A stretch of 64,000 nucleotides of DNA from CAVPTL01 sp963794415. GTDB taxonomy: Bacteria; Actinomycetota; Thermoleophilia; Gaiellales; JAICJC01. Shown here one piece after another: positions 56,933-64,000 of this stretch. Numbering within the stretch: the first letter of the stretch is position 1; each line of letters starts with the position of its first letter. The notes below the pieces were generated by a model that was not told where the DNA came from, made no database searches, and saw nothing but the letters and a program-made list of their open reading frames with translations. The stretch spans positions 310,001 through 374,000 of the forward strand of contig CAWCDI010000002.1 in the NCBI GenBank assembly GCA_963794415.1, written 5' to 3'. Both the position numbers and the translations under genes were made by a program.

Positions 56933-59308
56933 ATGAGACGCGCGCTGGCGGCCACTGCGTTGATCGGATTCGCTGCCCTGTCTGCGCAGGGAGCTGCCGC
57001 GGGCACCGTTCAGCGCGCCCCGGTGGCAGGCGTCTCGCGCGCCGCCTCGAGCGCCCGCCGCACGCTGGTGCGTCAGGTTGCGGCCTCGGCGCCGGTCAGC
57101 ATCAGCGTCGCGTTTGCCCCGCGGAACCCTGCGCTGCTCGCCGAGGCTGCCACGGCGGGGAGCGCCGGCGCGGGCCGGACGGACGCCGGGCTTCGCAGCC
57201 TCTTCGGGCCCTCGCCTGCCGAGGTCGCGAGCGTCACGGCATACCTGCGCACCGCGGGATTCCGAAGCTCCGGCGGCGGCATCCTGAGCCGCTCGTTCAC
57301 GGGCCCGGCGGCGGCTGTCACCGCGGCGTTCGGCACGTCGCTCGATTCGTACCGGGCAGCGGGCGTGAGCTTCCGCGCGCCGGCGTCCACGCCGACCCTC
57401 CCGGCCTCGCTGGCGGCTGGGGTGACGGCGGTCGATGGGCTCGACACCTACCCGGTGGCACAGCCGATGGCGGCGCACCTCCCGCCCCCGCTGCAGGTGG
57501 TCTCGTCCTGCAGCGCGACCGGCACGTTCCCGGGCGGCTACGAGCCTGCAGTGCTCGCCTCGGCCGCCGCGTACGACTACCAGCCGCTGATGAGCCAGGC
57601 CGACGAGGGCCAGGGAAACACGCTCGCGCTGATCGAGTTCTCGGGCTACGACCCAAAGCCCGTCGCCACCTACCAGAGCTGCTACAAGACCACCGTCCCG
57701 ATCACCGACGTGAACGTGAACGGCGGCACGACCGTCACCACCGGCGCCGACGAGGTGCAGCTGGACGAGGAGGTTGCCGCCGCGGCCGCTCCCGGCCTCG
57801 ACGGCATCCAGACCTACATCGCGCCCAACGGCACGGGCTTCGCCGCGGTGGTCGACAGGATCCTGGCCGACCGCAGCACCACCCACGTCGATGAGATCTC
57901 CATCAGCTGGGGCGCCTGCGAGGCGGCCTCGAGCGGCGAGGTGCCCGCCGACGACGCCGAGTTCCAGCTCGCGGCGTCCGCGGGGGTCTCGGTGTTCGCG
58001 GCCTCCGGCGACAACGGCTCGGCCGACTGTGAGCCCTTCAACGGCAGCACCGATCCAGCGGTGGACTATCCCGCGTCGGACCCGTGGGTCACCGGCGTGG
58101 GCGGCACCACGCTCGACACCTCGGCGACCGGCGCCGGCCGCGAGACCACCTGGGGCCATCCCGAGACGTTCAGCGGCGGTGGCGGTGGCGGCGGAGTCTC
58201 GACCCTCTTTGCGATGCCGGCCTGGCAGGCGGGCACCGGCGTCATCGAGCCTGGATACTCGTCGGCCGCGGCCTGCGGACAGACCACCACCGACTGCCGC
58301 GAGGTGCCCGACGTGGCGCTCGACGCCAACCCCGACAGCGGCTACATCCTGCGGGTGACCAATCCGCAGGGCACCGCGGTCTGGGCGCAGGGCGCGGGCA
58401 CCAGCGCCGCCGCACCCCTCATGGCCGCGATCACCGCCGACGCCAACACCGCCTCGGTGGCGGCCGGGGGAGCGCGTCTCGGCTACGCCAACCCGTTCGT
58501 CTACGCGCATCCCGGCGTGTTTCGCGACATCACCCTGGGCACCAACAGCGTGCATGGGATCGGCCCGCCGTACCCCGCCGGTACCGGCTACGACATGGCC
58601 ACGGGGCTCGGCTCCCCCGACGGCGCCGCGCTCAGCGCAGCGCTGGTTGCTGCGAGCGCGCCCCAGGGCGACGCCACGGCGATCTCGGCCATCGCATCCT
58701 CCACGACGCTCACTCCGGGGGCGGCCGTCTCCATCACCGGATCGCTCACCGACAACACCAATCCGGCCACCCTCCTCGGCGGCAGGCAGCTGACGCTCAC
58801 CGGCTCCTACACCCTCGCCGGCCAGGTGTACCAGGTCACGAAGACGACCACCACGGCGCAGACCGGCAGCTACACGTTCGCGCTCTCCACGGCCGATGCC
58901 CGGTCGCGGTTCACCTGGCAGATCGACTTCGCCGGCGGAAGCGGGGCGGCCGTGAGCCACTCGACGTCGCGCGTCGAGTCCGTCCTGCCGACGCTCACCA
59001 CGGGCTCGAGCCTGAAGTGGAGCGGCACCCAGTACACGGTGAAGCACGGCACGGCGGGCGTGACGGTCAGCGGCCTCTCGACCCCGGGGATGGCCGGCGC
59101 GGTGCTGACGCTCCAGACGAAGGCCAAGGGCGCGGCCAAGTGGGTCTCGACGGCGACCACCGTCACCGTGGGGGCAGATGGCCGCTACTCGGTGCCCATC
59201 AAGTTCGCAAAGGCGGTGAAGGAGTCGATCCGGTTCTCGTACGCAGGGTCGGCGACAGCCCCGTGGCTGAGCGCGACTTCCCCGGCGAGGCTCTTCGTCG
59301 TCACCTAG
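56933..59308 (+). CDS. Secreted S53 (sedolisin-type) peptidase with C-terminal Ig-like domains
   Basis: 791 aa. Signal peptide MRRALAATALIGFAALSAQGAAA. A pro-domain (about 45-180: VSISVAFAPRN, AEVASVTAYLRTAGF) is followed by the peptidase core: Glu/Asp pair in DEVQLDEEVAAAA, oxyanion Asp in FAASGDNGSADC, and the nucleophile in GAGTSAAAPLMAA. A Ca-site region (GVFRDITLGTN...YDMATGLGSP) closes the domain at about 560. Two beta-sandwich repeats of about 100 aa follow. Probably an acidic-pH endopeptidase. Confidence 0.92.
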   Translation: MRRALAATALIGFAALSAQGAAAGTVQRAPVAGVSRAASSARRTLVRQVAASAPVSISVAFAPRNPALLAEAATAGSAGAGRTDAGLRSLFGPSPAEVASVTAYLRTAGFRSSGGGILSRSFTGPAAAVTAAFGTSLDSYRAAGVSFRAPASTPTLPASLAAGVTAVDGLDTYPVAQPMAAHLPPPLQVVSSCSATGTFPGGYEPAVLASAAAYDYQPLMSQADEGQGNTLALIEFSGYDPKPVATYQSCYKTTVPITDVNVNGGTTVTTGADEVQLDEEVAAAAAPGLDGIQTYIAPNGTGFAAVVDRILADRSTTHVDEISISWGACEAASSGEVPADDAEFQLAASAGVSVFAASGDNGSADCEPFNGSTDPAVDYPASDPWVTGVGGTTLDTSATGAGRETTWGHPETFSGGGGGGGVSTLFAMPAWQAGTGVIEPGYSSAAACGQTTTDCREVPDVALDANPDSGYILRVTNPQGTAVWAQGAGTSAAAPLMAAITADANTASVAAGGARLGYANPFVYAHPGVFRDITLGTNSVHGIGPPYPAGTGYDMATGLGSPDGAALSAALVAASAPQGDATAISAIASSTTLTPGAAVSITGSLTDNTNPATLLGGRQLTLTGSYTLAGQVYQVTKTTTTAQTGSYTFALSTADARSRFTWQIDFAGGSGAAVSHSTSRVESVLPTLTTGSSLKWSGTQYTVKHGTAGVTVSGLSTPGMAGAVLTLQTKAKGAAKWVSTATTVTVGADGRYSVPIKFAKAVKESIRFSYAGSATAPWLSATSPARLFVVT

Positions 59309-59317
59309 AGTGCGCCG

Positions 59318-60715
59318 GTGGCCGAGACCCCACTGGCAGATGCGGTAGACCGGTTCCTGGCCCAGCCCGGCCGGCCGTTCACGGTGCCCGGGCACAAGCG
59401 GGCGCTGGACGACCCGCTGCTGGCGCTCGACCTGCCGCTGTTCGGCGGTGCCGACGACATCCAGCTCTCGCACGGCTACCTCGACGCCGCCGAGCGGCTC
59501 GCCGCCGGCCTCTGGGGCGCCGATCAGGCCAGGTTCTCGGTGAACGGCTCATCCCATGGAAACCACGCGCTCCTCTGGGGGCTGTGCCGGCCGGGTGATC
59601 GCGTGGCGGTGTCGCGAAACCTCCACAAGTCGCTGCTGGTGGCGATGATCCTGGGCGGCGTCGAGCCCGTGTGGATCTTCCCCGAGGTCGATCCGGCGAC
59701 GGGCCTTGCGCTGGGCTACCCGCAGGCGGCGGTGGAGGAGGCGCTCGCCCAGGACGTGGCTGCGCTCTTCCTGGTGAACCCCACCTACGTGGGGGTGATG
59801 ACGCCGCTTGCGCCCATCGTCGCCGCGGCGCATGCGCGCGGGGTGCCGGTCGCCGTCGATCAGGCGTGGGGCGGCCACCTGGGGCTGGATCCGCGACTAC
59901 CGCCGCACGCGCTGCAGGAGGGCGCAGACGCGCTGGTGCTCTCGGTGCACAAGACGCTCACCGGGTTCACGCAGAGCGCGCTGGTGCTGGCCCGAAACGA
60001 CCTGGTGGATGCCGCGGCGCTGGACGCCGCGTTCGAGATGGGGAACACCACCAGCCCCTCGGGGGCGATCCTCGGGAGCATCGACCGCGCCCGCGGTCTG
60101 GTGCAGGACGATGGGCCGGCGCTCTTCGGCCGCGCGCTCGAGCTGGCAGCCTGGGCGCGGGCCGAGCTCGGCGCGATCCCCGGAGTGACCATGTTCACGG
60201 GCGCGGGCCGGTACTCGTCGGATCCGCTGAAGCTGGTGGTCGCCCTCGCCGGCACCGGCGCCGACGGGTTCGCGGTGGATGACGACCTGCTCGCCCAGGG
60301 CGTGCGGCTCGAGATGGCAGACCGCGACACGCTGGTGCCCATCCTGACCATCGCCGACGATCGCGCCGCGGTCGAGGAGCTGGCTGCCGCCGTGCGTGCT
60401 GCGATCGAACGGCACCGCGGGGAGCGGCCGCGCCAGACCGCCGGCTCGGCCGTCTGGAGCCTTCGCACCGAGACGGTCATGGCGCCGCGCGAGGCCCACT
60501 TCGCCGCCCACAGGCGGGTGCCCGCGGCGCAGGCGATCGGCAAGACGAGCGCCGAGACGGTCGCCCCCTATCCACCGGGAATCCCGGCGATCTGCCCGGG
60601 CGAGCTGATCACCGCCGAGCTGGTGGAGGCGCTTCGCAGCGAGGCCGCCAACGGCACGCGCATGGCCTACTGCGGCGATCCGTCCTTGCAGACGCTGGCC
60701 GTCGTTACGGCGTGA
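59318..60715 (+). CDS. Orn/Lys/Arg decarboxylase-family fold-I PLP enzyme
   Basis: 465 aa. FTVPGHKR at the N-terminus, VNGSSHGNHALLWG, AVDQAWGGHLGL (PLP Asp) and the Schiff-base Lys in LVLSVHKTLTGFTQSA are those of the arginine/lysine decarboxylase major domain. The C-terminal domain carries VAPYPPGIPAICPGELIT. Shorter than the E. coli inducible forms (no response-regulator wing), like the Bacillus SpeA/YaaO type. GTG start 9 bp after the peptidase. Product (agmatine, cadaverine or other) unknown. Confidence 0.9.
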   Translation: MAETPLADAVDRFLAQPGRPFTVPGHKRALDDPLLALDLPLFGGADDIQLSHGYLDAAERLAAGLWGADQARFSVNGSSHGNHALLWGLCRPGDRVAVSRNLHKSLLVAMILGGVEPVWIFPEVDPATGLALGYPQAAVEEALAQDVAALFLVNPTYVGVMTPLAPIVAAAHARGVPVAVDQAWGGHLGLDPRLPPHALQEGADALVLSVHKTLTGFTQSALVLARNDLVDAAALDAAFEMGNTTSPSGAILGSIDRARGLVQDDGPALFGRALELAAWARAELGAIPGVTMFTGAGRYSSDPLKLVVALAGTGADGFAVDDDLLAQGVRLEMADRDTLVPILTIADDRAAVEELAAAVRAAIERHRGERPRQTAGSAVWSLRTETVMAPREAHFAAHRRVPAAQAIGKTSAETVAPYPPGIPAICPGELITAELVEALRSEAANGTRMAYCGDPSLQTLAVVTA

Positions 60716-61232
60716 CGGCCGTGTACACGACGGTCTGCGAGTACGACGAGCCGGCGGCGTTGGCAGCGTCCGACCAGAGCAGCGCGAGCCGGTAGTTCAG
60801 CGGCACCGCTCGGCCGTTCTTGGTGGTCGGGTTGCCCAGCGCGATCTGCTGGTTGACGGTCGAGAGCGGCGTGGTCGCCTGGCCGGTGACCACCGTGAGG
60901 CGGTTGACCGGGATGGTCGCAGTGCCGGACGGGCTCTGCACGAAGCTGGGACCGGCAGCGGCGACCTGCAGCCGCCACGTGCTGTTGGCCCACACCGTGG
61001 CGACGTTCTCGGCGCCGGCGGGGTTGACCACCTTCAGCGGGCTCGCGGGTCCGAAATCGTACGGTGCGGTCGAGCGGAGCTGCAGCTCGATGCTGGTCGC
61101 GTCACGGAAGGTGACGTGCTGCTGCACCGGCGAGGAGGTGTGGATGCCCGCCGCAGCCGCCCTGCCCGCAGGGGGGATGAAGAGGAGCGCAAAGGCGCAG
61201 GCGAGGGCGGCTGAGGGGATGAGACGGGGCAT
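60705..61232 (-). CDS. Small secreted protein of unknown function
   Basis: 175 aa with a signal peptide (MPRLIPSAALACAFALLFIPPAGRAAAA). The remainder is beta-rich, Thr/Ser/Ala-rich and cysteine-free, without a motif I can assign. I start at ATG 61232; a GTG at 61247 is in frame. It overlaps the convergent decarboxylase by 11 bp. The 83-bp gap upstream (61233-61315) holds nothing recognisable. Confidence 0.72.
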   Translation of the reverse strand: MPRLIPSAALACAFALLFIPPAGRAAAAGIHTSSPVQQHVTFRDATSIELQLRSTAPYDFGPASPLKVVNPAGAENVATVWANSTWRLQVAAAGPSFVQSPSGTATIPVNRLTVVTGQATTPLSTVNQQIALGNPTTKNGRAVPLNYRLALLWSDAANAAGSSYSQTVVYTAVTP

Positions 61233-61315
61233 CGGCGGGGGGAACACACACTGTGTCGGCCGCTAGCGGACGCTTGCACTCCCCCGAATGAGTGATACTT
61301 ACCTTGGCGCGCGGG

Positions 61316-62026
61316 CTACTGGTTCTCGAGCAGCTCGTCGGCTGCGACCTCGCGCAGCACGCGAGCCGGTGAGCCCACCACGAGCATGTGCGGCGGGACG
61401 TCTCGCAGCACCAGCGCGCCTGCCCCGACGAACGCCTCCTCGCCGATCTCCACTCCCGGCAGGAGCGTCGCGCCGCCGCCCACGCGCGCCCCGCGGCGCA
61501 CCACGGCGCCCTTGATCAGCGCATGGCGGCGCTCGGTGCGCCCCATGAAGTTGTCGTTGGTGGTCACCACGCAGGGCGCGATGAAGACGTCGTCCTCGAG
61601 CGTGCAGTACGCGGTGATGTAGGCGTTGGTCTGGATCTTGGTGCCGCGGCCGATGGTGGTGTCGTTCTCGATGCACACCCCGCGGCCGACCACCACGCCG
61701 TCGCCGATGGTCACGCGCTCGCGCACGGTGGCGAGGTCGCCCACCACGCAGTCGTCACCCAGCGTCGCGCCTGCCGAGAGCACCGCGCCGGCCGAGACGC
61801 GGCAGCGCGCCCCCAGCCGCAGCGGCTCGAGCGGGGTGCGTTTGGCGGTCGAGCGGGCCGAGAGCATGGGCTGCTTGCCCAGCACCGCGTTGTCGCCGAT
61901 GGCGCAGCCGTCACCGATCACCGTGCCCTCGTGCACCGTCACGTTGGCCCCGAAGGTGACGTCGTGCCCCACCACGACGTCGGGGGCGAGCGTGAGCCCG
62001 GGCGCCTCGGCCGCGGGCCACATCAT
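61316..62026 (-). CDS. Left-handed beta-helix acyltransferase (WbpD/WlbB-like)
   Basis: 236 aa built of hexapeptide repeats (APDVVVGHDVTFGANVTVHEGTVIGDG and, near the end, GARVGGGATLLPGVEIGEEAFVGAGALV). Ends VGSPARVLR as in sugar N-acetyltransferases; the loop NDNFMGRTERRH resembles the acceptor site of WbpD-type enzymes. ATG overlaps the preceding oxidoreductase stop. Probably N-acetylates an amino-sugar nucleotide made by the two upstream genes plus an aminotransferase not in the window. Confidence 0.85.
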   Translation of the reverse strand: MMWPAAEAPGLTLAPDVVVGHDVTFGANVTVHEGTVIGDGCAIGDNAVLGKQPMLSARSTAKRTPLEPLRLGARCRVSAGAVLSAGATLGDDCVVGDLATVRERVTIGDGVVVGRGVCIENDTTIGRGTKIQTNAYITAYCTLEDDVFIAPCVVTTNDNFMGRTERRHALIKGAVVRRGARVGGGATLLPGVEIGEEAFVGAGALVLRDVPPHMLVVGSPARVLREVAADELLENQ

Positions 62027-63039
62027 GCCTTCACCGACTCCAGGACGATGGTCTCGCCGCCGCGATCGAGCGAGGTCTGCATCGCCTCGAGCACCTCCAC
62101 AACGGCCAGTCCCTCATCGACGTTCGCGCGCGGCACCTCGCCGGTGGCGACTGCCTGCAGGAAGTGCGAGCACTCCAGCCGCAGCGGCTCCGCGCGGCTG
62201 ATCTCGGGGATGGTGATGTCGCCGGTGTGCGTCGAGATGGTGCCGTCGGGGATCATCACCGCGCCCTTGTCGTACACCGTGACCTTGCGCTCGGGCTCCA
62301 TGTCGTCGAACACCGCCATGCGGCTCTCGCCCACGACGGTCATCTTGCGCATCTTGTGGGGGTCGAGCCACGACAGGTGCAGGTGGCCGATCTGGCCCGA
62401 CGCGAACTTCACGTAGCCGAACACGACGTCCTCGACGCCGGGCTGCAGGTATGCCTCGCCGCGCGCCCACACCTCCACCGGCTCGCTGTCGATGAGGTGC
62501 AGCACCACCGAGATGTCGTGCACGCCCAGCGACCAGAGCACGTTCTCGTGCTCGCGGATGACGCCGAGGTTCACGCGGGTGCCGTAGACGTAGCGCACGT
62601 CACCCAGCTCGCCCGAGTCGATCAGCGAGCGCAGCTTCTCGACGCCCGGATGGAACCGCAGCAGGTGGCCGACCATCAGCACGAGCCCCGAGCGGTGCAC
62701 CAGGTCGCGCAGCTCTCGCGCCTCCGAGGCCTTCCACGTCATGGGCTTCTCGACCATCACGTGCTTGCCCGCCTCGATCGCCGCGCGGGCCATCTCGTAG
62801 TGCTGCGGCACGGGCGTTGCGAGCACCACGGCGTCGAGCGCCGGGTCGTCCAGCAGCAGCTGGAAGTCGTCGGTGAAGGTCGTGCCGGGGTAGGCGGCCG
62901 CGTAGGCCTCGCGCCGGCCGGCGTCGGAGTCGCACGCGTAGCGGAGCTCTGCCTGGGGGAGCGAGCCGTAGTTGCGAAGCAGGTTCTTGCCCCATCCGCC
63001 GAGGCCGACCATGCCGACCGAGATGCGATCCGTGCTCAT
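62023..63039 (-). CDS. Gfo/Idh/MocA-family sugar-nucleotide oxidoreductase (WbpB-like)
   Basis: 338 aa. The N-terminal Rossmann fold reads VGMVGLGGWGKNLLRNYG; HVMVEKPMTW carries the EKP motif at about 97-99. The C-terminal domain has HPGVEKLRSLIDSGELGDVRYVYGTRVNLG and GVHDISVVLHL. Oxidises a hexuronate C3 in WbpB homologues. ATGA overlap with the dehydrogenase upstream and with the acyltransferase downstream. Confidence 0.88.
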   Translation of the reverse strand: MSTDRISVGMVGLGGWGKNLLRNYGSLPQAELRYACDSDAGRREAYAAAYPGTTFTDDFQLLLDDPALDAVVLATPVPQHYEMARAAIEAGKHVMVEKPMTWKASEARELRDLVHRSGLVLMVGHLLRFHPGVEKLRSLIDSGELGDVRYVYGTRVNLGVIREHENVLWSLGVHDISVVLHLIDSEPVEVWARGEAYLQPGVEDVVFGYVKFASGQIGHLHLSWLDPHKMRKMTVVGESRMAVFDDMEPERKVTVYDKGAVMIPDGTISTHTGDITIPEISRAEPLRLECSHFLQAVATGEVPRANVDEGLAVVEVLEAMQTSLDRGGETIVLESVKA

Positions 63040-64000
63040 AGCGTCACCACCTTGTCATCGCGCGCCGGGACGGCGTCGCGGAAGTCGATCACCCGCTGTG
63101 ACAGATCGGCCACCCGGGCGTGGTCAACGGCCTTGTGGGCGGTCACCACGCACGCGATGTCGGCGGTCTGCAAGAGCTCGTCGGTGAGCTCGTGCGACTC
63201 GAGGCCGAGCTGCTCGAGGGCAGGCACGTGCGGGTCGTGGTAGATCACGTTTGCGCCGTTCAGCCGCAGCAGCTCGATCAGCTTGAGGGCGGGGGACTCG
63301 CGCACGTCGCCCACGTTGCCCTTGTAGGCGACGCCGATGACGAGCACGGTGGAGCCCGAGACGGCCTTGGACGAGTCGTTGAGCGCCCGCGCGACGCGTT
63401 CGGCGCAGTAGTACGGCATGTGCGTGTTGACCTTGCCGGCGAGCTCGATGAACTCGGTGGGGAAGTCGTACTCGCGCGCCTTCCAGCTGAGGTAGAACGG
63501 GTCGATCGGCAGGCAGTGGCCGCCGAGGCCGGGGCCGGGCTTGAACGGCATGAACCCGTAGGGCTTGGTCGCCGCGGCCTCGACCACCTCCCACACGTTC
63601 AGGCCCATGCGGTCGCAGAGCATCGCGAGCTCGTTCACGAGGGCGATGTTGACCGACCGGAAGATGTTCTCGAGGAGCTTGGTGAGCTCGGCGGCATCGC
63701 ACGAGCTCACGGGCACGAGCGTCTCGACGCACACCGCGTAGAGGTCGAGCGCGAGCCGGGTGCACTCGGGCGTGAGGCCGCCCACGATCTTGGGCGTCGT
63801 GTGGATGGTGAAGTCGGTGCGGCCCGGGTCGATCCGCTCGGGAGACATGGCCAGGTGGAAGTCGTCGCCGGCCGCCAGGCCGCTGGTCTCGAGGATCGGC
63901 CGCAAGATCTCGCGGGTGGTGCCCGGGTAGGTGGTGGACTCGAGGATCACGAGGGTGCCGGGCTTCAGGTGCCGGGCGATCTCCTCGGTCGCGGTGGTGA
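63036..64000 (-). CDS. Nucleotide-sugar 6-dehydrogenase (UDP-GlcNAc/UDP-ManNAc type), N-terminus outside window
   Basis: About 321 residues of a UDP-sugar dehydrogenase: VILESTTYPGTTREIL, SPERIDPG, TKLLENIFRSVNIALVNELA, the catalytic Cys in GPGLGGHCLPIDPFYLSWKA, and VLVIGVAYKGNVGDVRESPA. The first 100 or so residues with the NAD motif are cut off. The spacing and GLGGHCLPID form resemble WbpA/WbpO enzymes acting on N-acetylhexosamines rather than UDP-glucose dehydrogenase. First visible gene of a WbpA-WbpB-WbpD-like operon. Confidence 0.9.
   Translation of the reverse strand, partial: TTATEEIARHLKPGTLVILESTTYPGTTREILRPILETSGLAAGDDFHLAMSPERIDPGRTDFTIHTTPKIVGGLTPECTRLALDLYAVCVETLVPVSSCDAAELTKLLENIFRSVNIALVNELAMLCDRMGLNVWEVVEAAATKPYGFMPFKPGPGLGGHCLPIDPFYLSWKAREYDFPTEFIELAGKVNTHMPYYCAERVARALNDSSKAVSGSTVLVIGVAYKGNVGDVRESPALKLIELLRLNGANVIYHDPHVPALEQLGLESHELTDELLQTADIACVVTAHKAVDHARVADLSQRVIDFRDAVPARDDKVVTL

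Overview
The window is a gene-dense, high-GC chromosomal segment around the replication origin of an actinobacterium. Evidence: the order parA-rsmG-jag-yidC-yidD-rnpA-rpmH-(dnaA boxes)-dnaA-(oriC)-dnaN-recF-DUF721-gyrB-gyrA without mnmE/mnmG, perfect parS sites, GTG/TTG starts, and -10 elements of the TAnnnT type 6-9 bases before start codons (leaderless mRNAs). SpoIID/LytB and DUF4430 proteins and an E. coli-length GyrB make a deep-branching class such as Thermoleophilia a reasonable inference, but the class is not proven here. No rRNA, tRNA, IS element, prophage or CRISPR array was seen.

Layout. 1-3.9 kb (minus strand): segregation, ribosome methylation and membrane insertion genes with two equally spaced parS pairs. 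3.9-13.4 kb (plus): dnaA, origin, clamp, recF, gyrase. 13.4-15.4 kb: a MerR-like gene, then a GalT-family gene and birA on the minus strand. 15.4-24.3 kb (plus): an ECF sigma factor coupled to a type II fatty acid operon (fabZ-fabH-fabD-fabG-fabF-accD-accA, no acpP), then two tandem CaCA antiporters. 24.3-30.0 kb (minus): a vitamin B12 uptake operon headed by a cobalamin riboswitch. It encodes two DUF4430 (transcobalamin beta-domain-like) secreted proteins, EcfT, a fused double EcfA, an S component and a secreted alpha/alpha-barrel protein, in effect a transcobalamin split into separate genes around an ECF transporter. 30.0-33.2 kb (minus): a DUF1998 helicase and pheA behind a Phe leader peptide/attenuator. 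33.2-42.6 kb: thiL, DMT transporter, trxA, polyprenol-phosphate mannosyltransferase, polX, Nudix, otsB, two half-size TauE proteins and acs.

42.6-53.8 kb: rlmN, a crotonyl-CoA carboxylase/reductase-like gene, an acyl-CoA mutase large subunit and ribB. A lipoprotein gene follows whose start and stop codons lie inside two inverted palindromic repeats. Then comes a minus-strand operon of a CitE-like lyase (frameshifted), acyl-CoA dehydrogenase, MaoC hydratase, ABC-2 exporter and FAD reductase. With acs, these resemble an ethylmalonyl-CoA-type acetate assimilation route. Its mutase needs adenosylcobalamin, which fits the dedicated B12 importer. 53.8-64.0 kb: signal peptidase I, SpoIID-like protein, NmrA-like oxidoreductase, S53 peptidase, a fold-I PLP decarboxylase, a small secreted protein and a WbpD/WbpB/WbpA-like nucleotide-sugar trio that runs off the window end.
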